The position numbers and the translations under genes are program-made. The notes under the pieces were generated by a model that was given only the letters and a program-made list of their open reading frames with translations, was not told where the DNA came from and made no database searches. Of a stretch of 36,997 nucleotides of DNA, positions 6,634 to 15,829 are shown piece after piece. Each line of letters opens with the position of its first letter. Within the stretch, counting starts at the first letter, position 1. Source of the DNA: Nitrososphaerota archaeon (GTDB lineage: Archaea; Thermoproteota; Nitrososphaeria_A; Caldarchaeales; Wolframiiraptoraceae); assembly GCA_021163925.1 (NCBI GenBank), contig JAGGTD010000022.1, positions 1 through 36,997 of the forward strand, written 5' to 3'.

Positions 6634-9327
6634 TTGGAGGAAAAGTCTAATAAATTCGAGGAGCTCCCGGTCAAGAAGGTCATCAAGCGAGATGGGAGAG
6701 TAGTAGACTTCGACCCTAGGAGGATAAGAGAGGCCATAAGGAAGGCGATGGTCCACGTCAACCAATATGATGAGAAAACCTTGCAGAAGGTCGTGAAACA
6801 TGTCCTGAAGCTGATAGCCGAGAAGTATGGTAGGGAGAGGATACCGCATGTCGAGGAGATCCAAGACATAGTCGAGCTGAGCCTCGTCAAATTCGACCTC
6901 TACGAGGTCGCGAAGGCATACATAATCTATAGGAAGGAGAGGGAGAGGATAAGGGAGGAGAAAAAGAAGATCCTGGAGAAGGATTATGTCGATGAAGTCG
7001 ATAAGGCATTCAGCCTAAACGCCCTCCGCTTAATGGCCGCAAGATATCTGATGAAGGATGAGAAGGGGAGGCTCAGGGAAGGGCCTAAGCAGATGTTCCA
7101 GAGGGTTGCGGCCCTAATAGTCATCCCAGACATACTCCACGATCCAGAGATCTTCGATAAGGAGTTCGGTCAACCAAAGCATCCTGACGAGGACTTCGAT
7201 CCAGTCGCCTATGAGGGGAAGATGGGGCTTGGGAGGAAGCCTAACGGTGGATTCGAGGTAACTTGGAATAGGTGGCATCTTGAAAGGATGAAGAGCCTAT
7301 ACGATGAACTGAACCACCAACACGCCATGAAGCTTCCTTGGAGCATCTTCCTGAAGATGTTGATGGAGGGAAGGTTCGAGAGATATTATGAGAATTATCG
7401 GAGATACTATGAGCTCATGGTCGAGAAGAAGTTCATGCCGAACAGCCCAACCCTCTTCAACGCCGGTGCGAGGCTTGGACAGCTATCGGCCTGCTTCGTA
7501 TTGGACATAGACGACAATATAGAGTCCATTATGGAGGCCGCGAGGGATGCCGCGTTAATCTTCAAGTCTGGTGGAGGGGTTGGGATAAACTACTCAAAGC
7601 TCAGACCTGAGGGAGACTTGGTATTCTCGACCTTTGGGGTTGCCTCAGGCCCCGTCTCATTCATGAGGATCATAGACACGGTCACCGATGTGGTTAAGCA
7701 GGGTGGGAAGAGGCGTGGAGCGAACATGGGCATACTCGAGATATGGCATCCAGACATAGAGACCTTCATCCACTCGAAGGAGAAGGAGGGCTTCCTAGAG
7801 AACTTCAACATATCCGTCCTAATCTCACCAGACTTCTGGAAACACTATCAGGAGAAGAAGCCATATCCATTGATAAATCCAAGGGATGGAAAGGTCTGGA
7901 AAACCGTGGACCCGGTCAGGCTGTTTAGAAGCATAGCCGAGGCGGCTTGGAGATCCGCCGAGCCCGGAGTCCTATTCCTCGACAACATAAACAAGCATAA
8001 CGTCTTTGAGAGGAAGTATGGGAAGATTAGGTCGACGAACCCATGCGGCGAACAACCCCTATATCCATTCGAGTCCTGCAATCTCGGAAGCCTAAACGTC
8101 TATGCGTTCATAAAGTTTGACGACGATGGAAGGGCTTTCTTCGACTGGGATGAGTTCGCCGAGGCCATCAAGGTCGCTGTCAGTTTCCTTGACAACGTCA
8201 TAGACGTTAACAAGTATCCATTGGAGATGATTGAGTATAAGACTAAGAGGACTAGGAGGATCGGGCTCGGAGTGATGGGGGTTGCGGACGCATTATTCGC
8301 CCTCGGGATACCATATAACAGTGAAGAGGGGTTTGAGTTCATGAGCAGGCTCGCCGAATTCCTAGCATATCACGCATACTTGAGGAGCGTCGAGCTCGCC
8401 GAGGAGAGAGGGCCGTTCCCAGCCTACTGGGAGTCAGATTACCCGGCTGGGAGGATGCCGATCGAGGGATTTTATCATCCGGAGTGGTGGACTCTAGACT
8501 GGAGGGGCTTGGTGGAGAAGATTAAGAAGCATGGGATTAGGAATAGCCACGTGACCACGGTTGCGCCGACGGGAAGTATTTCGATGCTCGTCGACGTCTC
8601 CTCTGGGCTTGAGCCCCAGTTCGCCCTAGTCTATGAGAAGAGGGTGACGGTTGGGACATTCTACTATGTTGATAGGGAGTTTGAGAGGCAGATGAAGGAG
8701 AGGGGATTGTTGAATGATGCGATACTGAAGAAGATAGCCGAGAACGGCGGATCGATTCAGGGATTGGAGGAGATTCCAGAGGATCTTAGAAGAGTGTTCC
8801 TAGTAGCGTATGATATTCCATGGTGGGATCACATCAGAGCCCAACACGAGTTCCAGAAGTGGATCGATGCATCGGTGAGCAAGACGATAAACATGCCCGC
8901 ATGGGTTACGGTTGAGGATGTCTTGAAGGCATATCTATTCGCCTACAAGCTTGGGTTGAAGGGGCTGACGATCTATAGAGATACCTCTAGATCGGTTCAG
9001 GTCTTGGTAACCCCATCGCAGAGACTCAATAGATACATAACCTTAACCCCGAACAACACCCTGAAGATCATGGAGAGCTTGGGGATAGAGCCTCCCGCAA
9101 CGAGCGTCGGAGAGGTTAAGGAGGAGGGTAGGAAGAGGGTCATGGAGGTGATGTATTCGGGGGAGGAGTTAGAGACCGCGTCGACGGCGACTGAGAAGGA
9201 GTCCAAGCCTAAGCATCCAACGCTCAAGATCGAGAAATGCCCAGTGTGTAATAGCATGAATCTAGTCTATCAAGAGGGATGCGTCCGCTGCCTCGACTGT
9301 GGATGGGCGAGCTGCGCCATCGCGTAG
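6634..9327 (+). CDS. nrdJ: adenosylcobalamin-dependent (class II) ribonucleotide reductase
   Basis: This enzyme reduces ribonucleotides to deoxyribonucleotides for DNA synthesis, using coenzyme B12 to form a thiyl radical. An ATP-cone regulatory domain occupies about 12-105 (KKVIKRDGRVVDFDP). The catalytic barrel has the redox pair C287 (SACFVLD) and C482 (ESCNLGS), and the thiyl cysteine C471 with N469 and E473 in NPCGE. The 11-residue spacing C471-C482 equals that of class II enzymes. TVAPTGSIS is also present. The C-terminus has the zinc-ribbon/reductant cysteines CPVC and CVRCLDCGWASC. The length, 897 residues, is normal and no intein is present. The start is TTG 6634, because no ATG lies before the ATP cone. 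No oxygen-dependent small subunit gene is nearby. Confidence 0.96.
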   Translation: MEEKSNKFEELPVKKVIKRDGRVVDFDPRRIREAIRKAMVHVNQYDEKTLQKVVKHVLKLIAEKYGRERIPHVEEIQDIVELSLVKFDLYEVAKAYIIYRKERERIREEKKKILEKDYVDEVDKAFSLNALRLMAARYLMKDEKGRLREGPKQMFQRVAALIVIPDILHDPEIFDKEFGQPKHPDEDFDPVAYEGKMGLGRKPNGGFEVTWNRWHLERMKSLYDELNHQHAMKLPWSIFLKMLMEGRFERYYENYRRYYELMVEKKFMPNSPTLFNAGARLGQLSACFVLDIDDNIESIMEAARDAALIFKSGGGVGINYSKLRPEGDLVFSTFGVASGPVSFMRIIDTVTDVVKQGGKRRGANMGILEIWHPDIETFIHSKEKEGFLENFNISVLISPDFWKHYQEKKPYPLINPRDGKVWKTVDPVRLFRSIAEAAWRSAEPGVLFLDNINKHNVFERKYGKIRSTNPCGEQPLYPFESCNLGSLNVYAFIKFDDDGRAFFDWDEFAEAIKVAVSFLDNVIDVNKYPLEMIEYKTKRTRRIGLGVMGVADALFALGIPYNSEEGFEFMSRLAEFLAYHAYLRSVELAEERGPFPAYWESDYPAGRMPIEGFYHPEWWTLDWRGLVEKIKKHGIRNSHVTTVAPTGSISMLVDVSSGLEPQFALVYEKRVTVGTFYYVDREFERQMKERGLLNDAILKKIAENGGSIQGLEEIPEDLRRVFLVAYDIPWWDHIRAQHEFQKWIDASVSKTINMPAWVTVEDVLKAYLFAYKLGLKGLTIYRDTSRSVQVLVTPSQRLNRYITLTPNNTLKIMESLGIEPPATSVGEVKEEGRKRVMEVMYSGEELETASTATEKESKPKHPTLKIEKCPVCNSMNLVYQEGCVRCLDCGWASCAIA

Positions 9328-9344
9328 AAAGATATGTTAACTTA

Positions 9345-9354
9345 GGTTTAATAG
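9345..9354 (+). promoter_or_regulatory. TATA box of top6A
   Basis: GGTTTAATAG is centred about 24 nt before ATG 9373, so the gene has its own promoter despite following nrdJ by only 45 nt. Confidence 0.5.
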
Positions 9355-9372
9355 GTTGGGTCTTCGAGTTGG

Positions 9373-10470
9373 ATGGGGATGAGTAGGCAGATCTACAAGG
9401 CTGATAGGGTTAAGCGGGGCGTGCTCATAAAGCTTAAGAGGCTTGGAGAGAGAGTTGTATCCGATATAGAGGAGGGTAGATTTCCTGAGCTGAGAATTCC
9501 CGCGAGAACCACCAGAAACATAATCTATGATGAGGATCTTAGACAATATGTCTTGGGGAGTAGAAAGATTGAGAGGACGGCCAAAAATATCAGACATCTC
9601 AGGCCATTCGCCCAACTACTCTGGATAGCGACCTTCGCGAAGCAGCTCCTGAAGACTGGGAAGACCTCAACCCTCAGAGACACCTATTATGTGGCCATAG
9701 GTGAGGGAATAGACTTCGAAGACCAGAACGAGAGCGATGAGATGATAATGCAGCTTGAATGCCTCCTAGATCATCCGAGAGAGGACTTCCACATCTTCCC
9801 AGAGGAGAGGGCGTCGATCTACGGAGACCTAACGATAGAGTATACGGTTCCGGGGTTCAGGGGTAAGCGAGTCGACCTCTCAGCCCATCCAGATGGATTC
9901 GCCATAGGCCCAGCGCTGACGACGGCTGAATTCGTCAGATGCAATGCGGAGCTCGTCTTCGTGATAGAGAAGGGCGCGGTCTTCAGCAGGTTCGTCGAGG
10001 AGGGCGCGGATAAGAAGTATAAGGCGATATTGATCCACACCGCTGGCCAGTCTCCGAGGAATTGTAGGAAGCTTATTAGGAGGCTTCACGACGAGCTCGG
10101 TCTCCCGATCTACGTCTTCACTGACGCCGACCCATATGGAGTTCATATCGCGAGCGTCCTAATACATGGATCGGCCTTAAGCGCACATATCAAGGGGATA
10201 AATGTCCCAGATGCGGTTTGGGCTGGGGTTTGGCCGAGCGATATCAGAAGGTATAGGCTTCCCTCGATGAAGCTAACCGACCGAGACCTAAAGAGGATTA
10301 AGGAGCTTGAAGTCGATCCAAGATATCAGAGAGATCCTTGGAGGAGGGAGATCAAAGAATTTTGGAAGATTAAGAGGAAGGCGGAGCTCGAGGCATTCAG
10401 CAGATATGGGCTGGACTTCATAGTCAAGGAATTCTTGCCTGAGAGGCTCGCAGAGCTACAGAGGAGATGA
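9373..10470 (+). CDS. top6A: DNA topoisomerase VI subunit A (Spo11-like)
   Basis: This catalytic subunit of the type IIB topoisomerase relaxes and decatenates DNA by a double-strand break. The winged-helix region carries the cleavage tyrosine in LRDTYY (101-106; Y106 by analogy with Spo11). The Toprim metal site is E199 (VIEKGA) with D251 and D253 in FTDADPYG. The 365-residue length is normal for the family. ATG 9373 fits a leaderless start; ATG 9379 is an alternative. The partner gene top6B, which is adjacent to top6A in many archaea, is neither upstream (nrdJ) nor downstream (convergent pheT). Confidence 0.96.
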   Translation: MGMSRQIYKADRVKRGVLIKLKRLGERVVSDIEEGRFPELRIPARTTRNIIYDEDLRQYVLGSRKIERTAKNIRHLRPFAQLLWIATFAKQLLKTGKTSTLRDTYYVAIGEGIDFEDQNESDEMIMQLECLLDHPREDFHIFPEERASIYGDLTIEYTVPGFRGKRVDLSAHPDGFAIGPALTTAEFVRCNAELVFVIEKGAVFSRFVEEGADKKYKAILIHTAGQSPRNCRKLIRRLHDELGLPIYVFTDADPYGVHIASVLIHGSALSAHIKGINVPDAVWAGVWPSDIRRYRLPSMKLTDRDLKRIKELEVDPRYQRDPWRREIKEFWKIKRKAELEAFSRYGLDFIVKEFLPERLAELQRR

Positions 10471-10490
10471 TCTTCTCATCGTAAACATTA

Positions 10491-10565
10491 TGCCCCACCA
10501 CCGACGACCCCTCATCAAAGTGAGGCCACGCCTCCCTCCGAGGAGCTTAAGGAAGTGGTGGGGCA
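10491..10565. repeat. 75-nt structured element with an 11-bp perfect terminal stem
   Basis: TGCCCCACCAC at 10491-10501 is the exact reverse complement of GTGGTGGGGCA at 10555-10565. Within the 53-nt interior, CCTCA/TGAGG (about 10510-10525) and CTCC/GGAG (about 10532-10545) can form smaller hairpins. It fills the gap between the convergent top6A and pheT genes. It may be a two-way transcript end or processing structure, or a small RNA gene. It lacks the TTCGA loop of a tRNA and no clear box C/D pair is seen. Confidence 0.55.
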
Positions 10566-10591
10566 ATCCAATAATCATTCTCCGCATATTT

Positions 10592-12268
10592 TTAGTTTTC
10601 CTGCTTAAATCTAACCTCCTGAATCGTTGTCAGATCTATTTCCAGGGCTGCCGTTGGCATGGTGAGGCCCCATTTGGTGAGGATCTCTGGATGAAGCTCT
10701 CCCATAAACCCTAGGCTCCTCCCCCTCCAGAAGATCTCCGCGGCCCTACCCTCTATGAAGGGCATCAGATCATATGGTTCGAGCTCGTAGCCTTCTATCA
10801 TCAGATTTCTTAAGAGCTCCTCTAAGACGGATTTGATCTCAGTGTAGGAGGAGTCTTTATGGGATGAGACGGCTCCGAGTCTAAGCCTCCTCACAGCCTT
10901 CTCCGGAACATCTTCAGCTGGATAGATTACATCTCCCACCTCGAATATCCTCTGAGGGTAGAGGCTTCCGCGATTATATGAGAGGTTCTTCATGAGACTT
11001 GGGAGAATCCAAGTCCTAAGAATCGTGTATTCCGCCGAGACGGGGTTTAAGATCTTTACATGCGGGTGAGGCTCAACCCCCATCCTCCCATATTCCTCCT
11101 CCTCATTCGTTAGAGTGAAGTTCATGACCTCCGTGTATCCCATACCTATCATCACCTCCCTAACGACCTCTTCGAGAACCGTGTCCACGTGAAGTCTTCC
11201 ATAGGTTAGGGTTTCGGGCTGCTTCGGCTTAAGCGAGCTATATCTCAACCCCATCGCCACATCCTCGACCAAGTCTATCGGATGCATTATGTCGGCCCTA
11301 TATGGCGGCGGGTGGACTACCAAGACTTCATCCATGACTTCAACGTCATGCCTCATGGCCTTCAAGGCTTTCACGATCTCGTTGGGTTTGAGATTTAATC
11401 CCAAGACCTCGTTCACATAGTCTGGTCGAATCCTCCAAGCCCTGACATCATAGTTTGGGGTCTCCACCCTCTCACCATCATATCTCACCTCGACGCGCTC
11501 AACCCTCCCACCCATATCGGAGAAGGCGGTCGTCAATATGTTGAGAGTCTTATTCATCGAGTCTAAGTCGGTTCCGGTGATCTCGATGAAGAGGTTTTTC
11601 GTCTCCTCGCTGAGCTCGGTGAGGGTTGAGTTTATTATCGGGGGGAATGAGAGCACCTCATATCTCGAATCGACTATCAATGGATAATATGGCTTACCCT
11701 TGATTATGTGTGCGTATTGGATCCCCTTCTCATGCCTCTCAAGTATCTCCTCCAATGTCATCTCCCTCCAGTATCCAAGCGGGGTGAACTTCACCTCATC
11801 CCCCCTCGCCGCGATATAGTGGAATGGAGGCTTGACGGCGTCAAGATTGTGGAGACCTATCGCAACCTTCCTCCTATCCCTGCCAAGAATCCAATGGAGG
11901 TCTTCTTGCATGGCGATTACCTCCTCAAGCTGATCTGCGTCGAGCTCGATGCCTCGGACTATCGCCGAGACCACATACGGCCTGACATCCTTAAGCCTTG
12001 GATCGACATCTATGTAGGTCTTCGACGGCTGGAGCTCGTAGCGCGGCGCCCCAACTTCTAATCCGAGTAATCCCTTCGCGGCTCTAGCCAATCCTATTGG
12101 GCTTGAGTAGTCCGGTCTATTGGGGTTGTATTCCACCCTAAAGTATTCCTCTGAAACTTCCTCGACATCTAGGGCTAAGTCGTGTAGGAGGCTTACAAGC
12201 TCCTCGTCATTAAGCCTCTTTCCCAGAAGCCTCCAAAATCTCTCCTTCTTAACCGTTAGGATCGGCAA
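10592..12268 (-). CDS. pheT: phenylalanyl-tRNA synthetase beta subunit
   Basis: The 558-residue protein is the archaeal/eukaryal-length beta chain of the heterotetrameric enzyme that charges tRNA-Phe. The N-terminal domain begins MPILTVKKERFWRLLG. The B3/B4 editing region includes VEYNPNRPDYSSPIGLARA and the IIKGKPYYPLIVDSR area. The B5 domain has PPYRADIMHPIDLVEDVAMG. The catalytic-like C-terminal fold includes RIFEVGDVIYP and GFMGELHPEIL. The alpha subunit gene pheS is not next to it: a thioredoxin gene lies upstream on the other strand. ATG 12268 is the natural N-terminus for the family. Confidence 0.96.
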   Translation of the reverse strand: MPILTVKKERFWRLLGKRLNDEELVSLLHDLALDVEEVSEEYFRVEYNPNRPDYSSPIGLARAAKGLLGLEVGAPRYELQPSKTYIDVDPRLKDVRPYVVSAIVRGIELDADQLEEVIAMQEDLHWILGRDRRKVAIGLHNLDAVKPPFHYIAARGDEVKFTPLGYWREMTLEEILERHEKGIQYAHIIKGKPYYPLIVDSRYEVLSFPPIINSTLTELSEETKNLFIEITGTDLDSMNKTLNILTTAFSDMGGRVERVEVRYDGERVETPNYDVRAWRIRPDYVNEVLGLNLKPNEIVKALKAMRHDVEVMDEVLVVHPPPYRADIMHPIDLVEDVAMGLRYSSLKPKQPETLTYGRLHVDTVLEEVVREVMIGMGYTEVMNFTLTNEEEEYGRMGVEPHPHVKILNPVSAEYTILRTWILPSLMKNLSYNRGSLYPQRIFEVGDVIYPAEDVPEKAVRRLRLGAVSSHKDSSYTEIKSVLEELLRNLMIEGYELEPYDLMPFIEGRAAEIFWRGRSLGFMGELHPEILTKWGLTMPTAALEIDLTTIQEVRFKQEN

Positions 12269-12368
12269 CCCTCCTCAAGGATTTAATGGAGACCACTCTA
12301 CCTAAAAGCATTTATCTCGAAGAATCGAGGGTTGGTTTATTAGAGGGAATTCGCCAACTCTATCAAGA

Positions 12369-12782
12369 ATGAGCGAGGATGATGAGCTTGACAGGATAAA
12401 GTTGAGGAAGCTCAAGGAGCTTATGAGGAGGTCTGGGGAGAAAGAGGCTCGGGGTTTTCCGGACAAGCCGATAGAGGTCGATGAGGAAAACTTTGACGAA
12501 CTCATACGAAGATATGGTTTGGTGGTAGTCGATTTTTGGGCTGAGTGGTGTGGGCCTTGCTGGATGATAGCCCCGATAATAGAGGAGCTCGCGAAAGAGT
12601 ATTCTGGGAAGGTCGTCTTCCTAAAGCTCAACGTTGATCGGAATAGGAGGCTGGCCGCGAGGTTCGGGATAATGAGCATCCCAACCCTCATCATATTCAA
12701 GGATGGGAAGCCCGTGGACATGATTGTCGGAGCATATCCGAAGCCGTTGCTTGAGGCTAGGATAAAGAAGCATTTATCATAG
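12369..12782 (+). CDS. thioredoxin with N-terminal extension
   Basis: The thioredoxin fold covers about residues 35-137, with the redox motif WCGPC (C61, C64) and the cis-proline segment SIPT (P105). It reduces protein disulfides in the cytoplasm. A charged 30-residue N-terminal extension precedes the fold. No signal peptide is present. It is divergent from pheT; the shared 100-bp gap contains a TATA-like CATTTATC near 12309. A thioredoxin that could reduce the C-terminal cysteines of the class II ribonucleotide reductase in this window is plausible, but this is inference. Confidence 0.93.
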   Translation: MSEDDELDRIKLRKLKELMRRSGEKEARGFPDKPIEVDEENFDELIRRYGLVVVDFWAEWCGPCWMIAPIIEELAKEYSGKVVFLKLNVDRNRRLAARFGIMSIPTLIIFKDGKPVDMIVGAYPKPLLEARIKKHLS

Positions 12783-12816
12783 ATCTGTCTCGAAAGGCTA
12801 AAACCCTAATAGCGAT

Positions 12817-14412
12817 GTGAGCTATCTCATCTCAATGATCTCGCCGGTCACGCTGATCCAGATAATCCTAGCCCTCTCAATCTCATGGATTAGGATGACC
12901 ATAGCCCTCGGACTCTCGATACTCTTCTCGATAATCGTGGGAGTATTGGCGGCCATCAATGACCATGCTGAGAAGATAATAATCCCCACCCTAGACATCC
13001 TCCAATCCATCCCCATCCTGAGCTTCTTCCCACTCGCCCTCTACGCGTTCATGGGATTACATCCATTGATAGGGCCTGAGATCGCCGCGATCTTCCTAAT
13101 CTTCACCAGCCAAGTGTGGAACATCGCCTTCGGAGTCTATGAGGGTGTCAAGCTCCTGCCGAGGGATCTCCTAGATACGTCGAAGTCTCTTGGATTCGGG
13201 TCAATTCAGAGATTTATAGGACTCTATCTACCGGCATCCTTTCCGAAGATCGCGGCGAATCTCCCCGCTTCATGGTCTAATGGCCTATACTTTCTCGTGG
13301 CATGTGAGATAATCTCGATTGGTGAGAAGGAGGTAAAGTTATTTGGTATAGGCTCCCTCTCCGCAGACTATATCCTCGCGGGAAGATACCTTGAGTTCTG
13401 GATAAGCATGATCTTCGTGATAGTCGCGGTGATCCTCACGAGCATCTTAATCTTCATCCCCTTGATGAGGCTTAGCGAGAGGTATCGGTTTGAAGCGTAT
13501 ATGGGCGAGGTTCCAAGGGTTTGGATTGAGAGGGTTACGAGGCCGTTTGGAGAGGCCATTAGATCGGCTTTCATGGAGGCATCCATTCCAGGATATGGCA
13601 GGCTCTCCTCGATCATGGAATCCTTGGTGGAAAGGGTTCGCGCATATAAGATCCACGCGATCACGATCATTCTGATAATATCCTCGGCGGCCCTCCTATA
13701 CTATATCCCAACGGTCGATTACGTCTCATCTTCAAAGCTCCTCCTAAGCGGCTTTCAAAGACTTGGAGTGATCAAGCCTCTCACGATGATAGGATTCTCC
13801 CTCCTAAGGGTTTTGGCAGCGATATCGATCGCGATGGCCTGGGCCATGCCCCTATCCATTCTGATCTATGAGGTGAGGGGGTTGGAGAAGGTCGCGATCC
13901 CCCTCCTACAGGTATTCGCATCTCTCCCATCATCGCTTCTAGTCCCATTCATAATGAGGTTCGTCTCGGATCTCAACCTGCCGATGGAGATCGGCGGAAT
14001 CCTAATAATAGTTCTTGGTGTTCAATGGTATCTCTTCTACTTCATCTACAGCGCTATGAGGAGCGTTCCAAGCGAGGAGGTTGATGTGTGTAGGCTTCTG
14101 AGGATAAGGGGGCTGGGGCTTGTCAAACACCTCTATCTCCCAAGATCTCTTCCATCGATCATAATGGGCTTGATGGTGGCCATGGGAGGAGGGTGGAACA
14201 CGCTGATAATAGCGGAGAGACTGAGCCTCGACGGCCATGTATGGGAGGTGGAGAACCCGGGTATAGGTAAGGAGATAAGCTTGGCCGTGAGCATGAATGA
14301 TCAAGCATTACTGGCCGCGGCGACTATCTGGATGGCTGGATTCGTGGTCCTCATGAACAGGCTCTTCTGGAGGAGACTCCATGAGAGGGTTGTGGAGAAG
14401 GTTAGGATGTAG
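12817..14412 (+). CDS. ABC transporter permease, duplicated (anion type, COG4986-like)
   Basis: The 531-residue membrane protein consists of two BPD_transp_1 permease halves fused in one chain, each with several hydrophobic spans. The ATPase-contacting EAA-type loops are RDLLDTSKSLGFGSIQRF (about 127-144) in the first half and EEVDVCRLLRIRGLGLV in the second. This duplicated layout is typical of archaeal permeases of the nitrate/sulfonate/bicarbonate class. The start is GTG 12817. The ATP-binding protein follows after 32 nt. No solute-binding protein gene is present in the window. The substrate is unknown; an anion is only a family-level guess. Confidence 0.92.
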   Translation: MSYLISMISPVTLIQIILALSISWIRMTIALGLSILFSIIVGVLAAINDHAEKIIIPTLDILQSIPILSFFPLALYAFMGLHPLIGPEIAAIFLIFTSQVWNIAFGVYEGVKLLPRDLLDTSKSLGFGSIQRFIGLYLPASFPKIAANLPASWSNGLYFLVACEIISIGEKEVKLFGIGSLSADYILAGRYLEFWISMIFVIVAVILTSILIFIPLMRLSERYRFEAYMGEVPRVWIERVTRPFGEAIRSAFMEASIPGYGRLSSIMESLVERVRAYKIHAITIILIISSAALLYYIPTVDYVSSSKLLLSGFQRLGVIKPLTMIGFSLLRVLAAISIAMAWAMPLSILIYEVRGLEKVAIPLLQVFASLPSSLLVPFIMRFVSDLNLPMEIGGILIIVLGVQWYLFYFIYSAMRSVPSEEVDVCRLLRIRGLGLVKHLYLPRSLPSIIMGLMVAMGGGWNTLIIAERLSLDGHVWEVENPGIGKEISLAVSMNDQALLAAATIWMAGFVVLMNRLFWRRLHERVVEKVRM

Positions 14413-14444
14413 GGTTAAATGTAAGAACCTTAAGGTAGAATCAG

Positions 14445-15296
14445 ATGGAGATCGGCGAGAAGATTCTAAGAGGTGACTCGACAGAGTCCACGGCTAGTCT
14501 GGAGACTCGCGTTGAGTATGAGGAGGTTCGTAGAGTTCCAGAGGCCATTCTAGAGCTACGTAATGTATCATATAGCTATGAGATGAGGAGAGGTGGGGAG
14601 CTCAAGGTCTTAGAGGGCTTAAACCTCTCGATCTCCTACGCCGAGTTCGTCGGGATAATTGGGCCGAGTGGATGCGGTAAGAGCACCTTGATGAGAATTA
14701 TGGCCGGATTGCTCAAGCCTAAGAGCGGTGAGGTGATCTTTAGAGGTAAGCCCTTGAAGGGGCCTACGCCGAGAATCTCCCTAATGTTTCAAGTCCCAGC
14801 CCTCTTCCCATGGTATACGGTCTTGGAGAACGTGATGCTCGCCTTGATCCATGAGAAGGGGCTCACGAAGAGGGATAAGGAGGAGAAGGCCAAGGCCTTC
14901 CTCGACATGGTTGGATTATCGGGGTTCGAGACGGCCTATCCAGCTGAGCTAAGTGGCGGGATGAGGCAGAGAGTCGCTCTCGCGAGAGCCCTAGTCTCCC
15001 AACCCGACCTACTCTTAATGGACGAGCCCTTCAGCAACCTAGATCCCCTGACCGCGATCTCCCTGAGGAGGGAGATAGAGACCCTCTGGCTGAACCAGAG
15101 CCTGCCTCCGAGCTCGATAGTCATGGTGAGCCACGATGTCGAGGAACTCGTGGAGATGGCTGAGCGGATAATAGTCCTAACAGATAGACCGGCGAGGATC
15201 GCTGGAGTGGTTGAGGTCAAGCTTGAGAGACCTAGGCAGAGGAGGAGCAGCGAATTCTATGATTATGTCGATAAGATCTACACGCTTCTAAGCTAG
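14445..15296 (+). CDS. ABC transporter ATP-binding protein (NitT/TauT class)
   Basis: This is the nucleotide-binding subunit partnering the duplicated permease just upstream. Walker A is GPSGCGKST (73-81), the Q-loop is LMFQVPALFPW, the signature is LSGGMRQR (about 168), Walker B is LLLMDEPF with the D-loop SNLDP, and the switch histidine is in MVSHD. At 283 residues it ends shortly after the core domain. Related archaeal ATPases carry an extra C-terminal AAA-associated domain; here that domain is a separate gene on the opposite strand. The two stop codons overlap in CTAG (15293-15296). The first 35 residues are a non-conserved acidic extension, so a later start is possible. Confidence 0.93.
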   Translation: MEIGEKILRGDSTESTASLETRVEYEEVRRVPEAILELRNVSYSYEMRRGGELKVLEGLNLSISYAEFVGIIGPSGCGKSTLMRIMAGLLKPKSGEVIFRGKPLKGPTPRISLMFQVPALFPWYTVLENVMLALIHEKGLTKRDKEEKAKAFLDMVGLSGFETAYPAELSGGMRQRVALARALVSQPDLLLMDEPFSNLDPLTAISLRREIETLWLNQSLPPSSIVMVSHDVEELVEMAERIIVLTDRPARIAGVVEVKLERPRQRRSSEFYDYVDKIYTLLS

Positions 15297-15781
15297 CGCT
15301 TCTTGATGAACGTCTTATCCTCGCCATTATATCTTATCGACTCCGTGTATAGCAGCCACTCCAATAACATGCTATGAATCTGCTCCGGATCGCTATACTC
15401 CTCCCTAAACTCCTTAACCTTGCTTAGCTCCTCGAAGAGCTCCTCGGCGGAGAACTCCCCTCTAGACTTCGCGAGCTTAAACGCCGTCGCGAACGGTTCA
15501 ATCTTTCTCAAGGCCTCCCTGAGCATGAGCTTCTTCCTACTGGGATCGCATTTAACGAACTTCTTCCCAAGCTCGGTTAAGATCGCGTCGCCGTTCTCAA
15601 CCCTTAGAAATCCCAGAGCCTCAGCGACATCGACTACCGGCAATAGATCGTCTACATCCTCTTGGAGTTCGATGGCGATCCTAGCTAGATCTATCTTTCC
15701 TCCATAGCCGGCGACCATATTCAGGAGCCCTATCACCATTCCAGGGGTTACAGAGGGATGTAAGGTAGGACTACTACCCAT
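15293..15781 (-). CDS. AAA-associated (AAA_assoc_C) domain protein, free-standing
   Basis: The 162-residue soluble protein resembles the winged-helix-like AAA_assoc_C domain usually fused to the C-terminus of archaeal nitrate/sulfonate-class ABC ATPases. Features are an N-terminal TPGMVIGLLNMVAGYGGKIDLARIA, then EDVDDLLPVVDVAEALGFLRVENGDAILTELGKKF, then a helical C-terminal half. It probably modulates the transporter, but no mechanism is shown. It is convergent with the ATPase gene, with overlapping stops. The start is ATG 15781; being on the other strand it must have its own promoter. Confidence 0.8.
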   Translation of the reverse strand: MGSSPTLHPSVTPGMVIGLLNMVAGYGGKIDLARIAIELQEDVDDLLPVVDVAEALGFLRVENGDAILTELGKKFVKCDPSRKKLMLREALRKIEPFATAFKLAKSRGEFSAEELFEELSKVKEFREEYSDPEQIHSMLLEWLLYTESIRYNGEDKTFIKKR

Positions 15782-15829
15782 CTGCCTGCCTATAGAAATC
15801 TGGCTTAGAGTCGGAAATAAACTTTTCCA

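Noticed and set aside
10491-10565. tRNA or box C/D RNA reading of the inverted-repeat element
   Set aside because: A 7-bp-like acceptor stem could be imagined, but there is no T-loop GTTCRA or anticodon arm. TTGATGA on the minus strand has no matching CTGA box in place.
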